Positions 1 through 10,234 of a stretch of 64,000 nt of DNA are shown here, piece after piece. Location of the stretch: contig NC_072895.1 in assembly GCF_027943255.1 (NCBI RefSeq), positions 20,186,001 to 20,250,000 on the forward strand, given 5' to 3'. Numbering within the stretch: position 1 is the stretch's first letter; every line of letters starts with the position of its first letter. The notes under the pieces are model-generated. The model made no database searches, was not told the DNA's origin, and worked only from the letters and a program-made list of their open reading frames with translations. The translations under genes and the position numbers were made by a program. Source of the stretch: Anastrepha obliqua (taxonomy: Eukaryota; Arthropoda; Insecta; Diptera; Tephritidae).

Positions 1-2
1 TA

Positions 3-227
3 GAAAAGATAGCACAAAAACAAAGAAAGGACATCGACTACCACAATAAAAACAAACAAGAAAATAAAATATATTTACCGGGACAGGTAATTTTTGTTAA
101 GAAAAATAGAAGATTAGGTACTAAGCTAAGTAAACCTTATAGCAAAGAAATAGTTAAGGAAGATAGGAAGAGCACGTTAGTGACTGAAAGAGGACAAATC
201 ATTCACAAGAGCAGAATACGGAACTAA
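3..227 (+). CDS. pol: Errantivirus Pol, C-terminal tail of integrase (partial)
   Basis: An open frame enters from the left edge and stops at TAA 225-227, giving about 74 codons. The peptide is basic and Lys/Arg/Asn-rich, with a PGQVIFVKKNRR stretch followed by LGTKLSKPY. This resembles the C-terminal beta-barrel domain of gypsy/17.6-type integrases. It sits directly upstream of env, as in errantiviruses. Reverse transcriptase, RNase H and the integrase core lie outside the window. No frameshift is seen in the visible part. The pol assignment is an inference from the residue pattern and gene order. Confidence 0.7.
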   Translation, partial: EKIAQKQRKDIDYHNKNKQENKIYLPGQVIFVKKNRRLGTKLSKPYSKEIVKEDRKSTLVTERGQIIHKSRIRN

Positions 228-247
228 CTACAACATTTTTTTTTCAG

Positions 248-1728
248 GTTTTTTTTTACCACTGTGCCTCGCAGAGGTGCAGATACTAGACTACTCGAAC
301 TCCCAATTAATCACAATAGAAAAAGGAACAGCAAAACTACAGACAGGACAATTTAGGATAATACACGAAATAGATATTGACAAATACACAGAAATCCTGG
401 AACATATAGAAGCAACGGCAAAAACAGAAACATTCTACAGAAACCCGAACTACCCCTTCATATCACTCTTAATAACTCAAATAAAGGCCCATATTAATAA
501 CCTAAGAACAGATAGGAAATCTAAAAGATCACTAAATTTTTTGGGCAGTGCATGGAAATGGATTGCAGGAAGTCCAGACCATGAAGACCATGAAATAGTT
601 GTAAACAAATTAAATAACCTTCTAGAAAATAACAATAATCAAGTTCTTATTAATAAGCTTACGATAGAAAAAGTTAATGAAATCACAAATATCACAAACC
701 ATATTATGAAAGATATGCAAAACAACGAAGGTAAAGAAATAGAATCATTTTTGAAATTAAAATACAAATTAGAAATTATGAAAGAGGAAATCGTAAATAT
801 CGCTTATGCGATACATTGGGCAAAAGCCAATATAATAAATTCATACATAATGTCAACCGAAGAAATCGATATTGCAAAAAAAATTTTTGATAAAGATAAC
901 ATCCCGTTTGTAAATTTGGACGAAGCTCTGGAATTTTCTGAAATTAAAATAGCGACTAATGGCAAGACAATCATTTATATTATAAGTTTACCAACTGTAG
1001 AAAATCAAATTTGTCAAACTATTGATATCAGAGCGGTAAAGAAAAACAACAATATTAACAAAATCAGTTTCAATTCAATTCTTAACTGCGAAAAAATTAT
1101 TTATGGAATAAAAAGCAATTGTAAAAAATACAACTCATTACAAATATGTTTAAGGGATAATTTGCTAGATTTAAGTAATGATTATTGTATTAGTAACCTT
1201 TTAACAAGTCGTTTGCCAAACTGCACGGTCACAAATAGCCAGCACATCCCAGACTTCGAGGAGCTGTCACCTGGAGTTATATTCCTAAACGATTTCAGGG
1301 GCGGTGTCCTAATAAATGAAGACTATACAACTCTTAACGGTACTTTTGTGATTCACTTCAATAACGCCACAATTCAAATCAACGGAAAGAAATTTTTCAA
1401 TGGGCAAAAATCAACGAACAAACCCCTACCTGCTATTCTCCAACCAATATCGATATCAAACAGAAGTGAAGAAATTCTTTCTTTAGAAATGCTAAAACAA
1501 TTAAACTTCAATAATACAAAAGAAATTAGACTAACAGGATCGTCATATCGGCTCAAGTATGCTGCAAGCATCAGCGTTATGATAATACTTATAATCATTG
1601 CCATATTTTCAAACAAATTAATCCTGTCACCTAGAAAAAACAAAGAAACACGGTCCATCGATTTAACGGAGGCTGCAATAAAAGGACTTAACCAAATTTT
1701 CAACAAGACTTCAAACGAGGACGTTTGA
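248..1728 (+). CDS. env: Errantivirus envelope glycoprotein (spliced env exon)
   Basis: The frame is open from the splice acceptor TTTTTTTTCAG (ending 247) to TGA 1726-1728, about 493 codons. There is no ATG at the 5' end. The first codons give FFLPLCLA and then EVQ, which looks like the end of a signal peptide whose start codon lies in an upstream leader exon. Counting from the GTG at 277, a furin-type site RKSKR lies at residues 80-84, followed by a hydrophobic fusion-peptide-like stretch (LNFLGSAWKWIAG). One membrane anchor lies near residues 429-444, with a cytoplasmic tail of about 38 residues. Paired Cys and several N-glycosylation motifs lie between. This is the architecture of errantivirus Env, the class related to baculovirus F proteins: a membrane-fusion protein at the cell or particle surface. 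The visible frame is uninterrupted, which suggests a young copy. Confidence 0.85.
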
Positions 1729-1744
1729 ATCTTAGGGGGGGGTT
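1729..1744 (+). promoter_or_regulatory. Polypurine tract of the errantivirus
   Basis: A G-run (eight G after TTA) lies immediately after the env stop and immediately before the LTR. This is where the plus-strand primer of an LTR retroelement sits. The exact first base of the LTR is uncertain by a few bases. Confidence 0.7.
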
Positions 1745-2056
1745 TGTTACCATGACACATGTTCATGGCACATAATATAATATCATGTATCATATTGTGA
1801 ACATATCACAAAGTTGCGTCTCACGGGTAAACGACACCACACGCGCAAGACTAAAGCGCTGACCGCGCATTTCCCAAACTTACGAATTTTCCCAGCACAT
1901 GCTGATGCAACGTGACCTGGCAAAATTCTAGTTGTAATATAGAAGTAAGAATATTTTGTAAATTTAGTTTTTAAGTGAACAATAAACTGTAAAGACGTGG
2001 ACTCCTGTCCACGCAAGTTTTTTAAAAAACTCAAATTAACAAATGAAAAATTAACT
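1745..2056 (+). repeat. 3' long terminal repeat of the errantivirus (approximate limits)
   Basis: About 312 bp follows the polypurine tract. It begins near TGTTACC and ends near AATTAACT, which are imperfect inverted ends of the TGTTA/TAACT kind seen in gypsy-like elements. An AATAAA polyadenylation signal lies at 1981-1986. The next bases, TGTATA, would be the expected 6-bp target duplication. The 5' LTR and left flank are outside the window, so neither the limits nor the duplication can be confirmed. Confidence 0.6.
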
Positions 2057-2095
2057 TGTATAGTATGTCGGGGTCCATTCTAGATAGGTAGGAGT

Positions 2096-2412
2096 TTAAC
2101 CTCTTACAGTATCCAGAATGTAATTGTGCCAAGGTAGTTGTGAGAAATTGGTCGTGCTTAGTGCTTGGACAAAATTAACGCAGGTGTTTTCGTCCTTAAG
2201 TTTTTCAACATCGAATCGACGTGGGGTCTTCGATTGTTTACTCTTGATGGCAGCAACTTTTAGGTGAGCTATTGCTGCAAGGAGATGGTGGTCGCTTGCT
2301 GCATCATCCCCACGTTTGTTACGAACACCCAGACCCACGCTTTTTGCGAATTTTGGCTATAAGATCGATTTGATTTTCTGTGTTGTGGTCTGGCGATATC
2401 CACGTAACTTTA
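2096..2412 (-). pseudogene. RTE-like LINE, endonuclease fragment
   Basis: The minus strand encodes WISPDHNTENQID and then, after a frameshift, VRNKRGDDAASDHH and RRFDVEKLKD. This is the end of the APE-type endonuclease of RTE-clade non-LTR retrotransposons, which nick target DNA for primed reverse transcription. SDHH contains the catalytic Asp-His pair of that nuclease family. Only this domain end remains, with no reverse transcriptase next to it. It starts about 40 bp beyond the errantivirus LTR. Confidence 0.65.
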
Positions 2413-2531
2413 TTTATACTTTAATGGTTAAAAAGTGATCGGCCCATTAAAAGATTTTTGCTTGAACAAAGCTCGGTGAACATCTAGCCGTTCTGTGTGA
2501 GTGTACCGAGATCAAAACGGTTCATGCCCTA

Positions 2532-3075
2532 TGACCAGAAAGTGTTGGGAATGTTTAAATAAAACAAAACAGAGTTAAATTTCAGGCAAATTTATTTGAT
2601 CTCCTTCAAAATATGACTCATCTGAAGCATCACACATGGGCCAACGTGTAACCCAGTTCTTCATGCATCCCTGGTAGGCCCACGAAGGGATCGTCTTCAG
2701 CTCCTTCATCGCATTCTCTTTAATCTCCTCTATCGACTGAAATTTCCTTCCACTAAGTGGTAACTTTAACTTGGGAAACAAAAAGAAGTCGCACGGTGCC
2801 ATATCAGGTGAATACGATGCTTGTACGATATATTTACTTGGTGTTTGATCAAATAATCCAGAACAATTTGGGCTCGCTGCGATGGCGAGTTATCGTCATG
2901 CAAAATCCAAGAATATTTTTCCTATATTTCCGTCCGGCCAGGCAGACACTAATGATCCGATGGCACTAAAAAGTGACAGATGTGTGTCGTACAGTCCTAC
3001 CAATATATGAAAAAAATGTGGACCGGTTCCGAAGTGTGCGGTTCGTTTAAATTAAACATTCCCGGTACTTTTTCA
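2532..3075 (-). mobile_element. Mariner (DD34D), internally deleted, with TIRs and TA duplication
   Basis: TA dinucleotides at 2530-2531 and 3076-3077 flank about 28-bp terminal inverted repeats, TGACCAGAAAGTGTTGGGAA and the complement of TTCCCGGTACTTTTTCA. Inside, on the minus strand, lies the C-terminal third of a classical mariner transposase: a WILHDDN second-Asp motif, then MAPCDFFLF with the third Asp, and a FEGDQINL tail. A frameshift near 2803 separates the two motifs. The N-terminal helix-turn-helix half and the first catalytic Asp are missing. The 544-bp copy is non-autonomous. Confidence 0.85.
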
Positions 3076-3122
3076 TAAGGTAGCGTACTGCGACCTCTGA
3101 TGTGGTTTATTGTGTCGCTAGT

Positions 3123-3182
3123 CTATAATTGAAGGCTCTATAATTGGAGGCTCTATAATTGGAGGCTCTGTAATTAGAGGCT
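3123..3182 (+). repeat. Tandem repeat, four 15-bp units
   Basis: Four head-to-tail copies of CTATAATTGGAGGCT occur with one to two substitutions in the first and last units. The array lies between the mariner end and the SINE. Confidence 0.9.
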
Positions 3183-3201
3183 TGTAATAAATTTGATGAC
3201 A

Positions 3202-3530
3202 GCCGTTATAGCCGAATGGGTTGGTGCGTGACTACCATTCGGAATTCAGAGAGGACGTAGGTTCAAATCTCTGTGAAAGACCGAAATGAAGAATAAAGTT
3301 TTTTCCAATAGCGGTCGACCCTCGGCAGCCAATGGCAAACCTCCGAGTGTATTTCTGCCATGAAAAAGCTCCTCATAAAAAATATCTAACGTTCGGAATC
3401 AGCTTGGAGCTGTAGGTCCCTGCATTTGTAGAACAACACCAAGACGCAAACCACTTATAGGAGAAAGAGCTCGGCCAAAAAGGGTGTACGCACCAATTAT
3501 ATATGTATATACTTGTATATATAATAAATG
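3202..3530 (+). mobile_element. tRNA-derived SINE, full-length copy
   Basis: The copy starts with a tRNA-like head. It has a box A (TAGCCGAATGGG, 3209-3220) and a box B (GGTTCAAATCT, 3260-3270), spaced as in a class II tRNA. These would form an internal RNA polymerase III promoter. A roughly 200-bp body follows, which recurs at 27418, 38068, 48557, 54420/55772 and 58258, and then an AT-rich TATA-type tail. The 48557 copy carries the same head in reverse orientation. There is no open reading frame, so a LINE must mobilise it. Confidence 0.8.
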
Positions 3531-4044
3531 TGAGCACTTACTCATTCTCCTTTTCTTCCATATCTCCCATAAATTTAGAGTCACCCCACCTAGGGGAGTG
3601 ACTCTTCGTTTTCCGCGCGATTTATAGTCCCAGAGAATGTGGACCAACTCGAAAAATCGTTTCTACTAAACGAAGTTTGCTGAAATAATGCCCTGTAAGT
3701 TAGCTAGAGCGAGTACTTAGGTCCTATTTATCTAGATTAGGAGCCTTCTTGATACTCTTCTAGAAGGAAGTACAAACTGTTTTGTCTGCCTCTGTCTTGA
3801 ACTTTTTTTGCCGTGTCGGATGAGTTCCGTATGGTGCCAGTCGTCGATAACATAGTCCACTTAGACTTTGGTAAGCCCGCAAACGGATTCTGGTACATCC
3901 AATTCCAACATAGTGCATAATTTCTCTCGGCTGTCCGCCTGTACGTTGCAGTCATGGGCTACACTGTCGTGTAACCAGGTCGGCAAGTGAAGGGTTCCTG
4001 AATGTGCTTAGATAATACTAGTAAAACTATTTGAGTTTAGTCGA
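3531..4044. other. No confident gene
   Basis: I see no well-supported gene here. The minus strand has a short open stretch (3737-3955, 72 codons) with a CWNWMY segment and an LTGHYFS-like piece near 3680. The latter faintly recalls the C-terminal zinc-finger region of Jockey LINEs. Stops are frequent, so it may be an old LINE remnant. Confidence 0.3.
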
Positions 4045-5090
4045 CAACAACAACAGGTTAGGTTAGGTTAAGTTAGCCTGGTTGGCATTAAGACACACAT
4101 AGACCTTTTGGTCCCTAGCGAAACCAGATGGAGAGCGAACTTTATGAATATTGAAACTAGACATCGTGTAGGATGTCAACGCTTTTGGCGAATCTAAGCA
4201 GAGCTGGGAGATCAGCCTTGGATACGCCCTCCAGACCCTCAAACAGTCGGCTCATGGGCATTTTAAACGCGTTTTTAACAATGCCGGACAAACTCACAGA
4301 ATATGTTCTAAAGTTTCCTCAACATCTTCTTGGCATTTCTGAGCATCAACATACCTATAATTGCTCTGCAGTCCTTTCTTGGGAGCGTAAGCACGAATTG
4401 AGTCAATTTGTTTTTACTTTGTTCTACACTTGACTTTTGCTGTTTTGCATGTGGTCAGATTAGTCCACCTGGAAAATATTGCTCTGGTCTGGCAGCTTGA
4501 TAGGCCGCCTTATCACTAGCTTTGAGCAGTAAACGCGCGCTCCCACACCGTCCAAAGTTTTAGAGCCATCTGTGTAGATGTGAAAAGTTCTACGGCCAGG
4601 CTTCAAGCCTTTGTGCCATTCCTCCTCTTCAATTGTAGTACGAAACCTTCTTTCCCAATTAAAGTACAGAGTCATGTTGTCTGCGCAACCTGAGCTCGAC
4701 TTTCCTATTGAGCTGTGACCGAAGGCTCTGCAGGTGAATACTCCAGCAGCCACTAACCTCCTCGCGGATTTCGCTGTCAGGTTTTCCGCCATAAGGTCAT
4801 TAGGTGAAATGCTGAGTATCATTTCCAGCGCCGCCGTTGGAGTGGTTGTCATCGCTCCTGTTATGCACAGAACAACGAGTCGCTGTATCCTTTCCAGTGG
4901 CATTAAGTATGTCAGTTTTCTTGACGTAGTCCACCATGCCGTGTAGCAGCAATGCATCAGTGAGGCCGATAGATTCCAAGTAACGCCCAGCATACTTTTA
5001 TATGCGTACAGCGCATTACTGGCCTTCTTCACCCTTTCCTCAACATTGTGCTTCCACAGCAATTCCATTGTCCAGTATTACTCCGAGGTA
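4045..5090 (-). pseudogene. Jockey-type LINE, 5'-truncated: RT end, RNase H and zinc-finger tail
   Basis: The minus strand reads a short LGVILDN motif, then a 202-codon open frame (5068-4460). That frame has the end of a reverse transcriptase (LERIQRLVVLCITGA) and an RNase H start (IYTDGSKTLDGVGA). A frameshifted stretch down to about 4165 carries the Jockey C-terminal pattern of Glu-rich residues, 'CPALL', and a Leu/Phe-rich end. The 3' end runs into three copies of TTAACC or CCTAACC at 4050-4070 and a TTG run. It is truncated at about 5090 and has several frameshifts, so it is dead. Confidence 0.8.
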
Positions 5091-5639
5091 AAATAATTAG
5101 GTGAAAAATGTCAAAAATTTTAACCACATTTGAGAGTTTTCTCTAAGACTCCATTACATCATTGGGCTCAAATTTTGTTTCATATTCGTCGTTCACTGTG
5201 CACCGAATTTCTTCGACTAAAACGGAAATGTTTGCTTTTTTTGTTCTAGGCTCACTGCAGATCGCATTCACGACAGCTGTACGAAAGAATTTCTTGCAGA
5301 CTCGAGACGTGGTGCGTAATTCACGAAAACTTGATTATTGCAATGCAAAAAAAAAAATGCTTAGAGATCACTTGCATCAATAAATATTGAATGAGTAATC
5401 CCTTTGTGTAGCACTCACGGTGAATGTGTCACCTAATCTGTCCGTGATTTAGTTGCAAAGACAAAAGTGCCAGAACAGCAGTCTAGTTATGTGAGAAGAA
5501 AGCGACCAACTCGCCATAAAGGTGATGCTGATCTTTCCGCCTGATTGTTTAAAAATGACTAGACTCGCACATTTTAACAGACAAAAAATGATTTTATTTC
5601 AATTCTGAGAAAAAGCAGATCTGAACTATGTAATTTAGG
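5091..5639. other. Unassigned; possible short coding relic on the minus strand near 5160-5330
   Basis: No complete gene is visible. The minus strand between about 5330 and 5160 stays open for some 55 codons and includes RVCKKFFRTAVVNAI and later VNDEYETKFEP. The VCKKFF pattern resembles segments of repetitive insect hypothetical proteins, but I cannot name a family. The rest is AT-rich. Confidence 0.25.
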
Positions 5640-5935
5640 TAGGTGGAATGGTTGATGAAGTGCCAGTTTGGCGATCCTGAAGTAGCACTAAAGCGGAGTT
5701 TTGATACCATTATGAGACCTCCAACAGGCAGATATCTACAGCCAATCAGAGCTGTTGATACAATGGGGAAGATTAATGGGATTTAGGTTGACGCACTGCC
5801 CTTCTAGCTGCTAAATCTGGACATTTACAGAGAAAATGCTCTACAGTAATGCTCTACAGTCTCCTTCTCTGAAAGGTCCCCACAGCTTCTGCAATGTAAT
5901 TTAACTGGAAGACTTCTTTGTATAAGTTAAGGCTC
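5640..5935 (-). pseudogene. Jockey-type LINE C-terminal tail
   Basis: The minus strand encodes KLHCRSCGDLSEKETVEH, the Cys-His zinc finger at the end of Jockey-group ORF2. It then reads on, with interruptions, to the end of the protein and 3' region. The segment around 5676-5760 and 5865-5900 is nearly repeated at about 43510-43650 in the same orientation, so both belong to one LINE family. A short internal duplication (GCTCTACAGTAAT) sits at 5839-5863. Confidence 0.65.
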
Positions 5936-6307
5936 TCTGCTTATAATCCTCATTCAGATTTCATTGACAAATCAATCACAAAGGCAATTGCAGGTATGAA
6001 AAAAAACCATACTTTGTGCTCTTTCTCGGTATTTCTCTATAACAACGCCTTCATAGTGTTATCCTTTTTTATTCTTTTATTTTCTTAAATTTATATAACA
6101 AAACTAATTTTATTACATAAATATCAAAACGCAGCACTGGCTACGAGGCCTTCAGCCGTCTAGAAAATATTATAATCATTACCCCTGAAGTGGTGTATTT
6201 TGTAGACTTCAAACAAATATTTACTAGTATTTGGTCTCTCGACCAACACTTCAATTCGCTTTCATTACTGTGCTGCTCTGACACTTATCTTTATTATTAA
6301 TACTCAC

Positions 6308-6615
6308 ACTTAAGGTACTGTTCGTTGCGCACAATCACCTTCTCCGCGTTCTTACGCGCCTGAAAAAACCATTCGGACGTATTGCCGAGGTAGTGATACT
6401 CCATGGATAGGTCCTTGGCGAGGATGGCGCCGAGGTTCGGTGCCGGCAGACGATAGGCAAAAGGGCAGAAAAGACCCGTTTGGGAAGGGTGCTCATTCCA
6501 GTCGAAACAATTGCCAGCCGCAAAAATATCATCATCGAACTCGACCATCGAAAGAACGGAAGCGTGTAACAGATTAACGTCAGCTTGAGCGGCCGGTGTA
6601 GTCATCTTGAAAATT
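6308..6615 (-). CDS. Candidate host gene, first coding exon (unrecognised protein)
   Basis: This is the best host-exon candidate in the window. On the minus strand a pyrimidine-rich acceptor (CTTCTTTTGTAG) ends at 6616. It is followed by ten bases and CAAGATG, so the start codon is at 6605. The frame then runs 99 codons to 6308, where GTGAGT gives a consensus donor (6307-6302). The peptide begins MTTPAAQADVNLLHASV and contains DDIFAAGNCFDWNEHPSQ, then AYRLPAPNLGA and GNTSEWFFQARKNAEK. It is acidic and compact, with no signal peptide or membrane segment. Codon use is more GC-rich than its surroundings. The acceptor right upstream implies a non-coding first exon near or beyond 6740. Reading through the donor gives a stop four codons later, so splicing to exons at lower coordinates is likely, though I could not find them. 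I do not recognise the family. Confidence 0.6.
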
Positions 6616-6739
6616 CTACAAAAGAAGAAAGAAATTATTTGTTTTTGTAAATAAAATGTGCTAAAGGTCAACTGTATGGTGTTAATTGGTAAATAAATGC
6701 ATTGTAATATTTTATGTTGCGTATACGCCCCCGCCATTT

Positions 6740-8640
6740 TACACAGCTCATAGCCGAACAGCGAATAATGCGAAGGCAGTTAGAAGAGGAAGTATGAAAA
6801 AAGTTGAAAAAAGTTAAAACAAAAAATATTAAAACTTATTTTTAGAAATATTACAATACACAAACTTTGTGTGCGTAAGCGCACATGCATCGAATTATAG
6901 CAGCAAACACATCGGCATATTTAGCGGCGGAAAAGCGCGCGCTAAAAATATCTGGGGTATGCCATATTTAAGGAGATAAATTTGGTATTCAAAAGTAAAT
7001 TTGCCAGCGATAGTCAAAATGAAAAACAAAATAAAACAAAAAAAAAAAACGGAATTATAAAATGTTGAGGAAGTGCGCTTATTTGCATTTAATTATGCTA
7101 ATTCGCAGTACTCATAAATTTTGAATGCACTGCCTCCCACAACAACGGAAGCGGTAAACAAGTGGAAAATCAAAACAAAAAAAAAAAAATAATTAAGGTA
7201 AAAAAATGTAATTAAAAAAAGCGAAACAAAAGGAAAATGCCACAAAAAATGTTGAAAGAAAAAAATTGTGGCGAACGCGAGGCAATTGACAACAACAATA
7301 GAAAATAATATGGGTTTGCAAATAATAGCAGAATGGCGGGGGCGGCAGGGATATGAGTTTTCATCATTAAATAACAGTTAAAAGCAGAGCGCCGTTTGAC
7401 AAAAGCAATTAAATTGATGAAAGCTCAAGCAACGCCTCTCATAGCTTTCCATTCCGCAGCAAACGCCGGTAGTGCACGACAACAAAGGGGATGCCTATGG
7501 AGAAAGCGGCGCAAGTGCGTTTCTATGAAGTGTTCGAAACGGCAAAAGGAAAGGGAAGTAATGTGTAAATTTACATTTTTTGGGCTCAACTGAAATAATT
7601 ATGGAAAATATATTGAAAATTTCCTTACAAAAAGTTAAAAAAAAAAAACAAATAATAAAAAAATAAAAAAAACAAAAAACAAAAAAAAAAAATAAAAACA
7701 GAAACAAATAATATAGTAAAATGTGACATAAAATATATCTGTGCCGCGAAATGAATTGTGTAAATTAAAGCTTTTCATGCTGTGAAAAGTTCAAAAGTAA
7801 TACGCGCTTAATGCAATTAAGTAAATGTCAGCGCTAAAGTTTTTTGTAGTTTCTGCTTTATGGTAAGAACCACAAGTTTGGTTAGGTAAAAACAAAAAAG
7901 GAGATAATAAAAGAGGAAACAAGTTTATTGATAAATGTGACTAATCCGTGAACTGTGACCTTCCGGTGATGAGGTTGGCGTAGTAAAACGAAACCACAAT
8001 AATTTTTGTACTCGAGAAATTTCCAACTATTGAATGACACTAGAATGCGGTGGAATTGGATTTTTCTCATTACTATCACTAATTGCGTTGATGCAGTGGC
8101 GATGTGAATTTTGTCATTCATTTGCAGTTTATTTCAATGCTGAGAGTAGCGAAACTTCCACCAGGCGCAGAATAGTGGTAGTGGCTATATTTTAACACTG
8201 CAGTGAAAAGCCAAACTACTCAGCAAATATTTTAGTCCTTGAACTGGTATTTGATGGATGAAGTCGTACTAGTTCAGAACTGACTTGTATGGTACTAGTT
8301 GAAGAGTTACCAATTAGTGGTGTATTCAAAGGGAATAAATACTATTGTATATTTTTCTAGGCAAAGAGTGTTGAGCAAATATAAACTTTAGTAAAGTAAA
8401 TCATCTCCAAAGTGAATTCTAACAATTCAGCTAAAAAAAATGTGAGCCGTCATGGGACGCCTGGCAGATGTGAAACATCGTGTGTGTACAAATAATATGC
8501 ATAAAAGATAATATTATTACAGGAGTTATATATAGCCTAGAAAAAATTAAGTATTACGAGTTTCTTACAGAAAATGGTAACTTTATTTAATAAACATTTA
8601 TTTACATGTGATATCAAAATTCGATATTAATATCAAGCCA
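6740..8640. other. AT-rich intergenic or intronic DNA, no gene supported
   Basis: Homopolymer A and T runs dominate (for example 7638-7700). Small open frames at 7396-7593 (+) and 7882-8121 (-) show no recognisable motif and no coding-like composition. The region could hold the promoter and 5' non-coding exon of the 6308-6615 gene, but nothing here proves it. Confidence 0.4.
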
Positions 8641-8644
8641 CAAT

Positions 8645-8917
8645 TTAAAGATTTCCATCTGTGACTTCAGTAATAGTTATATTCGATGTTTCCTCTGCCG
8701 GTATTACTGTGACGATTGGTCGTTGATAACTAAAGTACGTTACAAAAGTATTGGATGAAATATTATCAAGATATCTTACAAATACAGCATCTACTGTTGT
8801 TCCATATTTGGTAGTAGATTCTCTTGGATTGTTGTTGATTTGCAATTGAAATTCTTTTTGAAGTGTGCTTTGAGTGCTGAAATTTTTTGAATTTTCAGGT
8901 GGCGCAAAATTTATCAT
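8645..8917 (-). pseudogene. C-terminal fragment of an unidentified, probably transposon-borne protein
   Basis: Ninety codons stay open on the minus strand. The core reads KYGTTVDAVFVRYLDNIS and then FVTYFSYQRPIV. Similar GTT-hydrophobic, RYLDNI and YFSYH.P patterns occur at the ends of repetitive insect hypothetical proteins, but I cannot name the family. No upstream domain is visible on the minus strand beyond 8917. It is likely a 5'-truncated relic. Confidence 0.35.
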
Positions 8918-9029
8918 TCAGTTTTGTATTTGAAAATTATTCAATAAAATTTAAAAAATAATAAATAAAGAAATTATATTGAGTAATGACTTTTGACCTT
9001 TACGCCCGCCATTGCTTGTCTGTTTTTAT

Positions 9030-9146
9030 ACAGCAGCTCTACACTTCACAAATTTCAATTATGATTGACGTACTGCACTATTTGTAAAAAATATAAATAA
9101 TCCGATAGCATGATTAATTTTGTGTCACTTTGTATGATAATCAAAA
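9030..9146 (-). mobile_element. Terminal fragment of a DD41D-type mariner
   Basis: Read on the minus strand, the sequence starts CAAAGTGACACAAAATTAAT after a TA and continues with a GATTATTTATA stretch. It is closely related to the minus-strand sequence at 58360-58536, which starts CAAGGTAGCGCAAAATTAAT. Both resemble the end of the complete mariner at 54462 (CAAGGTGGCACAAAAGG). Only one end and the adjoining untranslated region remain. Confidence 0.55.
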
Positions 9147-9493
9147 TGTGTCTTTAAAATATGCCTTCCTCCATAGGCTTAAACTTTTATTCAATTTCAA
9201 CTTTTGCTCATTACGAGCTGGCATATCTCGAATTTGCTATTAAATAAGTTTGCACTTTTCATTTCGAATTAATAAAGCAATAAATTTGGCATTGCAAAAT
9301 AGTTCCACTTGGTTTAAATAATTGAGTAATGAAGCTTCTTTCTGCTGTGGCTCTGCTTTCTGTGACCTTTTGATATTTTTCAACTCAAACTCTGACCTTC
9401 GTCATTTCTTCGCACAGAGAGCGCGCCTCAAATGTGCCCACTCTAGCCAGCCTTCCAGTTTCCCATGAATTCTCTGTAATCGCATTCCTATTA

Positions 9494-9983
9494 CACTGTG
9501 TGACAAAAAAAAAAAATTAAATATACTTTTATGGAGACCTAGCACAACTTGTGGCTATAGAAAAACTAAACACAGTGGTATAAGGGAAATTTCCAATACA
9601 CCCCCAAAATCTCGTTTTATGGCCATAAAACCGTTTTTCAGTAGGTTGATGTGAAGAATAACTCCTAGCTTCGCCAATTTCCATCCGATTTAGAATTTGC
9701 TTTTTTAGTTCGAAAGAACAAAAACAAGCCTTTTTGGCAGTGTGTTGACATTTTTTCTGAAATGACAACTGACGAGACTGTAGACGGAAGTATTTGGAAT
9801 TTTTTTATTTTTTCTCTATTTTTTCCACTTTGACAAAATTTTTACGATATTATCCGATATTGAGGATTTTTTTAGTACCCTACTATAACAGTAAATTTAA
9901 TTTTGCTTCAAATGAGCTATATTTGACTGTAATTGAATTAAAATTAATAGAGTTGTGTGAGTTTTAAGATTTTTTCTTTTTTT
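9494..9983 (+). repeat. Left inverted-repeat arm of the 1.9-kb element
   Basis: About 490 bp pairs with the reverse complement of 10992-11404. It carries about 70 bp extra, around 9560-9640, missing from the other arm, probably from a deletion there. The shared outer block reads CACTGTGYGACA, then ATACTTTTATGG and GACCTAG. The inner block ends GTTTTAAGATTTTTT. Confidence 0.85.
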
Positions 9984-10234
9984 TACTACGAGATTTGGTA
10001 TGCGTTTCGAAGCATGAAAATGATAACAAGTGTCATTATAAACACATAATATTTATTGGAGTATTGTGCAGTGCAGCACTGTACGGTGCGGTATGGTGCA
10101 GTACACAATGGAACTGGTTCCAAACTTAAAAATGCATTGGAAACGGCCCTTTGGAGTTTAGTATGGTACGGTACATTTGTCATTCTCTTCATCAGTTTTG
10201 AATACTTCTCTGTAAGAAATTCGATCATCATCAT

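Noticed and set aside
1374..1793. 139-codon open frame antisense to env
   Set aside because: It is the shadow of env in the opposite strand and has no motif or initiation context.
3202..3280. Genuine tRNA gene
   Set aside because: Boxes A and B are present, but the acceptor stem does not close and the sequence continues into a body repeated five more times, so it is a SINE head.
4053..4070. GGTTAGGTTAGGTTAAGTTA as a telomere-like or interstitial telomeric repeat
   Set aside because: It lies exactly at the 3' end of a LINE remnant and recurs at the 3' end of another, so a retrotransposon tail explains it. Flies also lack the TTAGG telomere repeat.
7396..7593. 65-codon basic frame as a small protein gene
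   Set aside because: Ala/Lys/Arg-rich with no motif or splice support, next to A-rich simple sequence.
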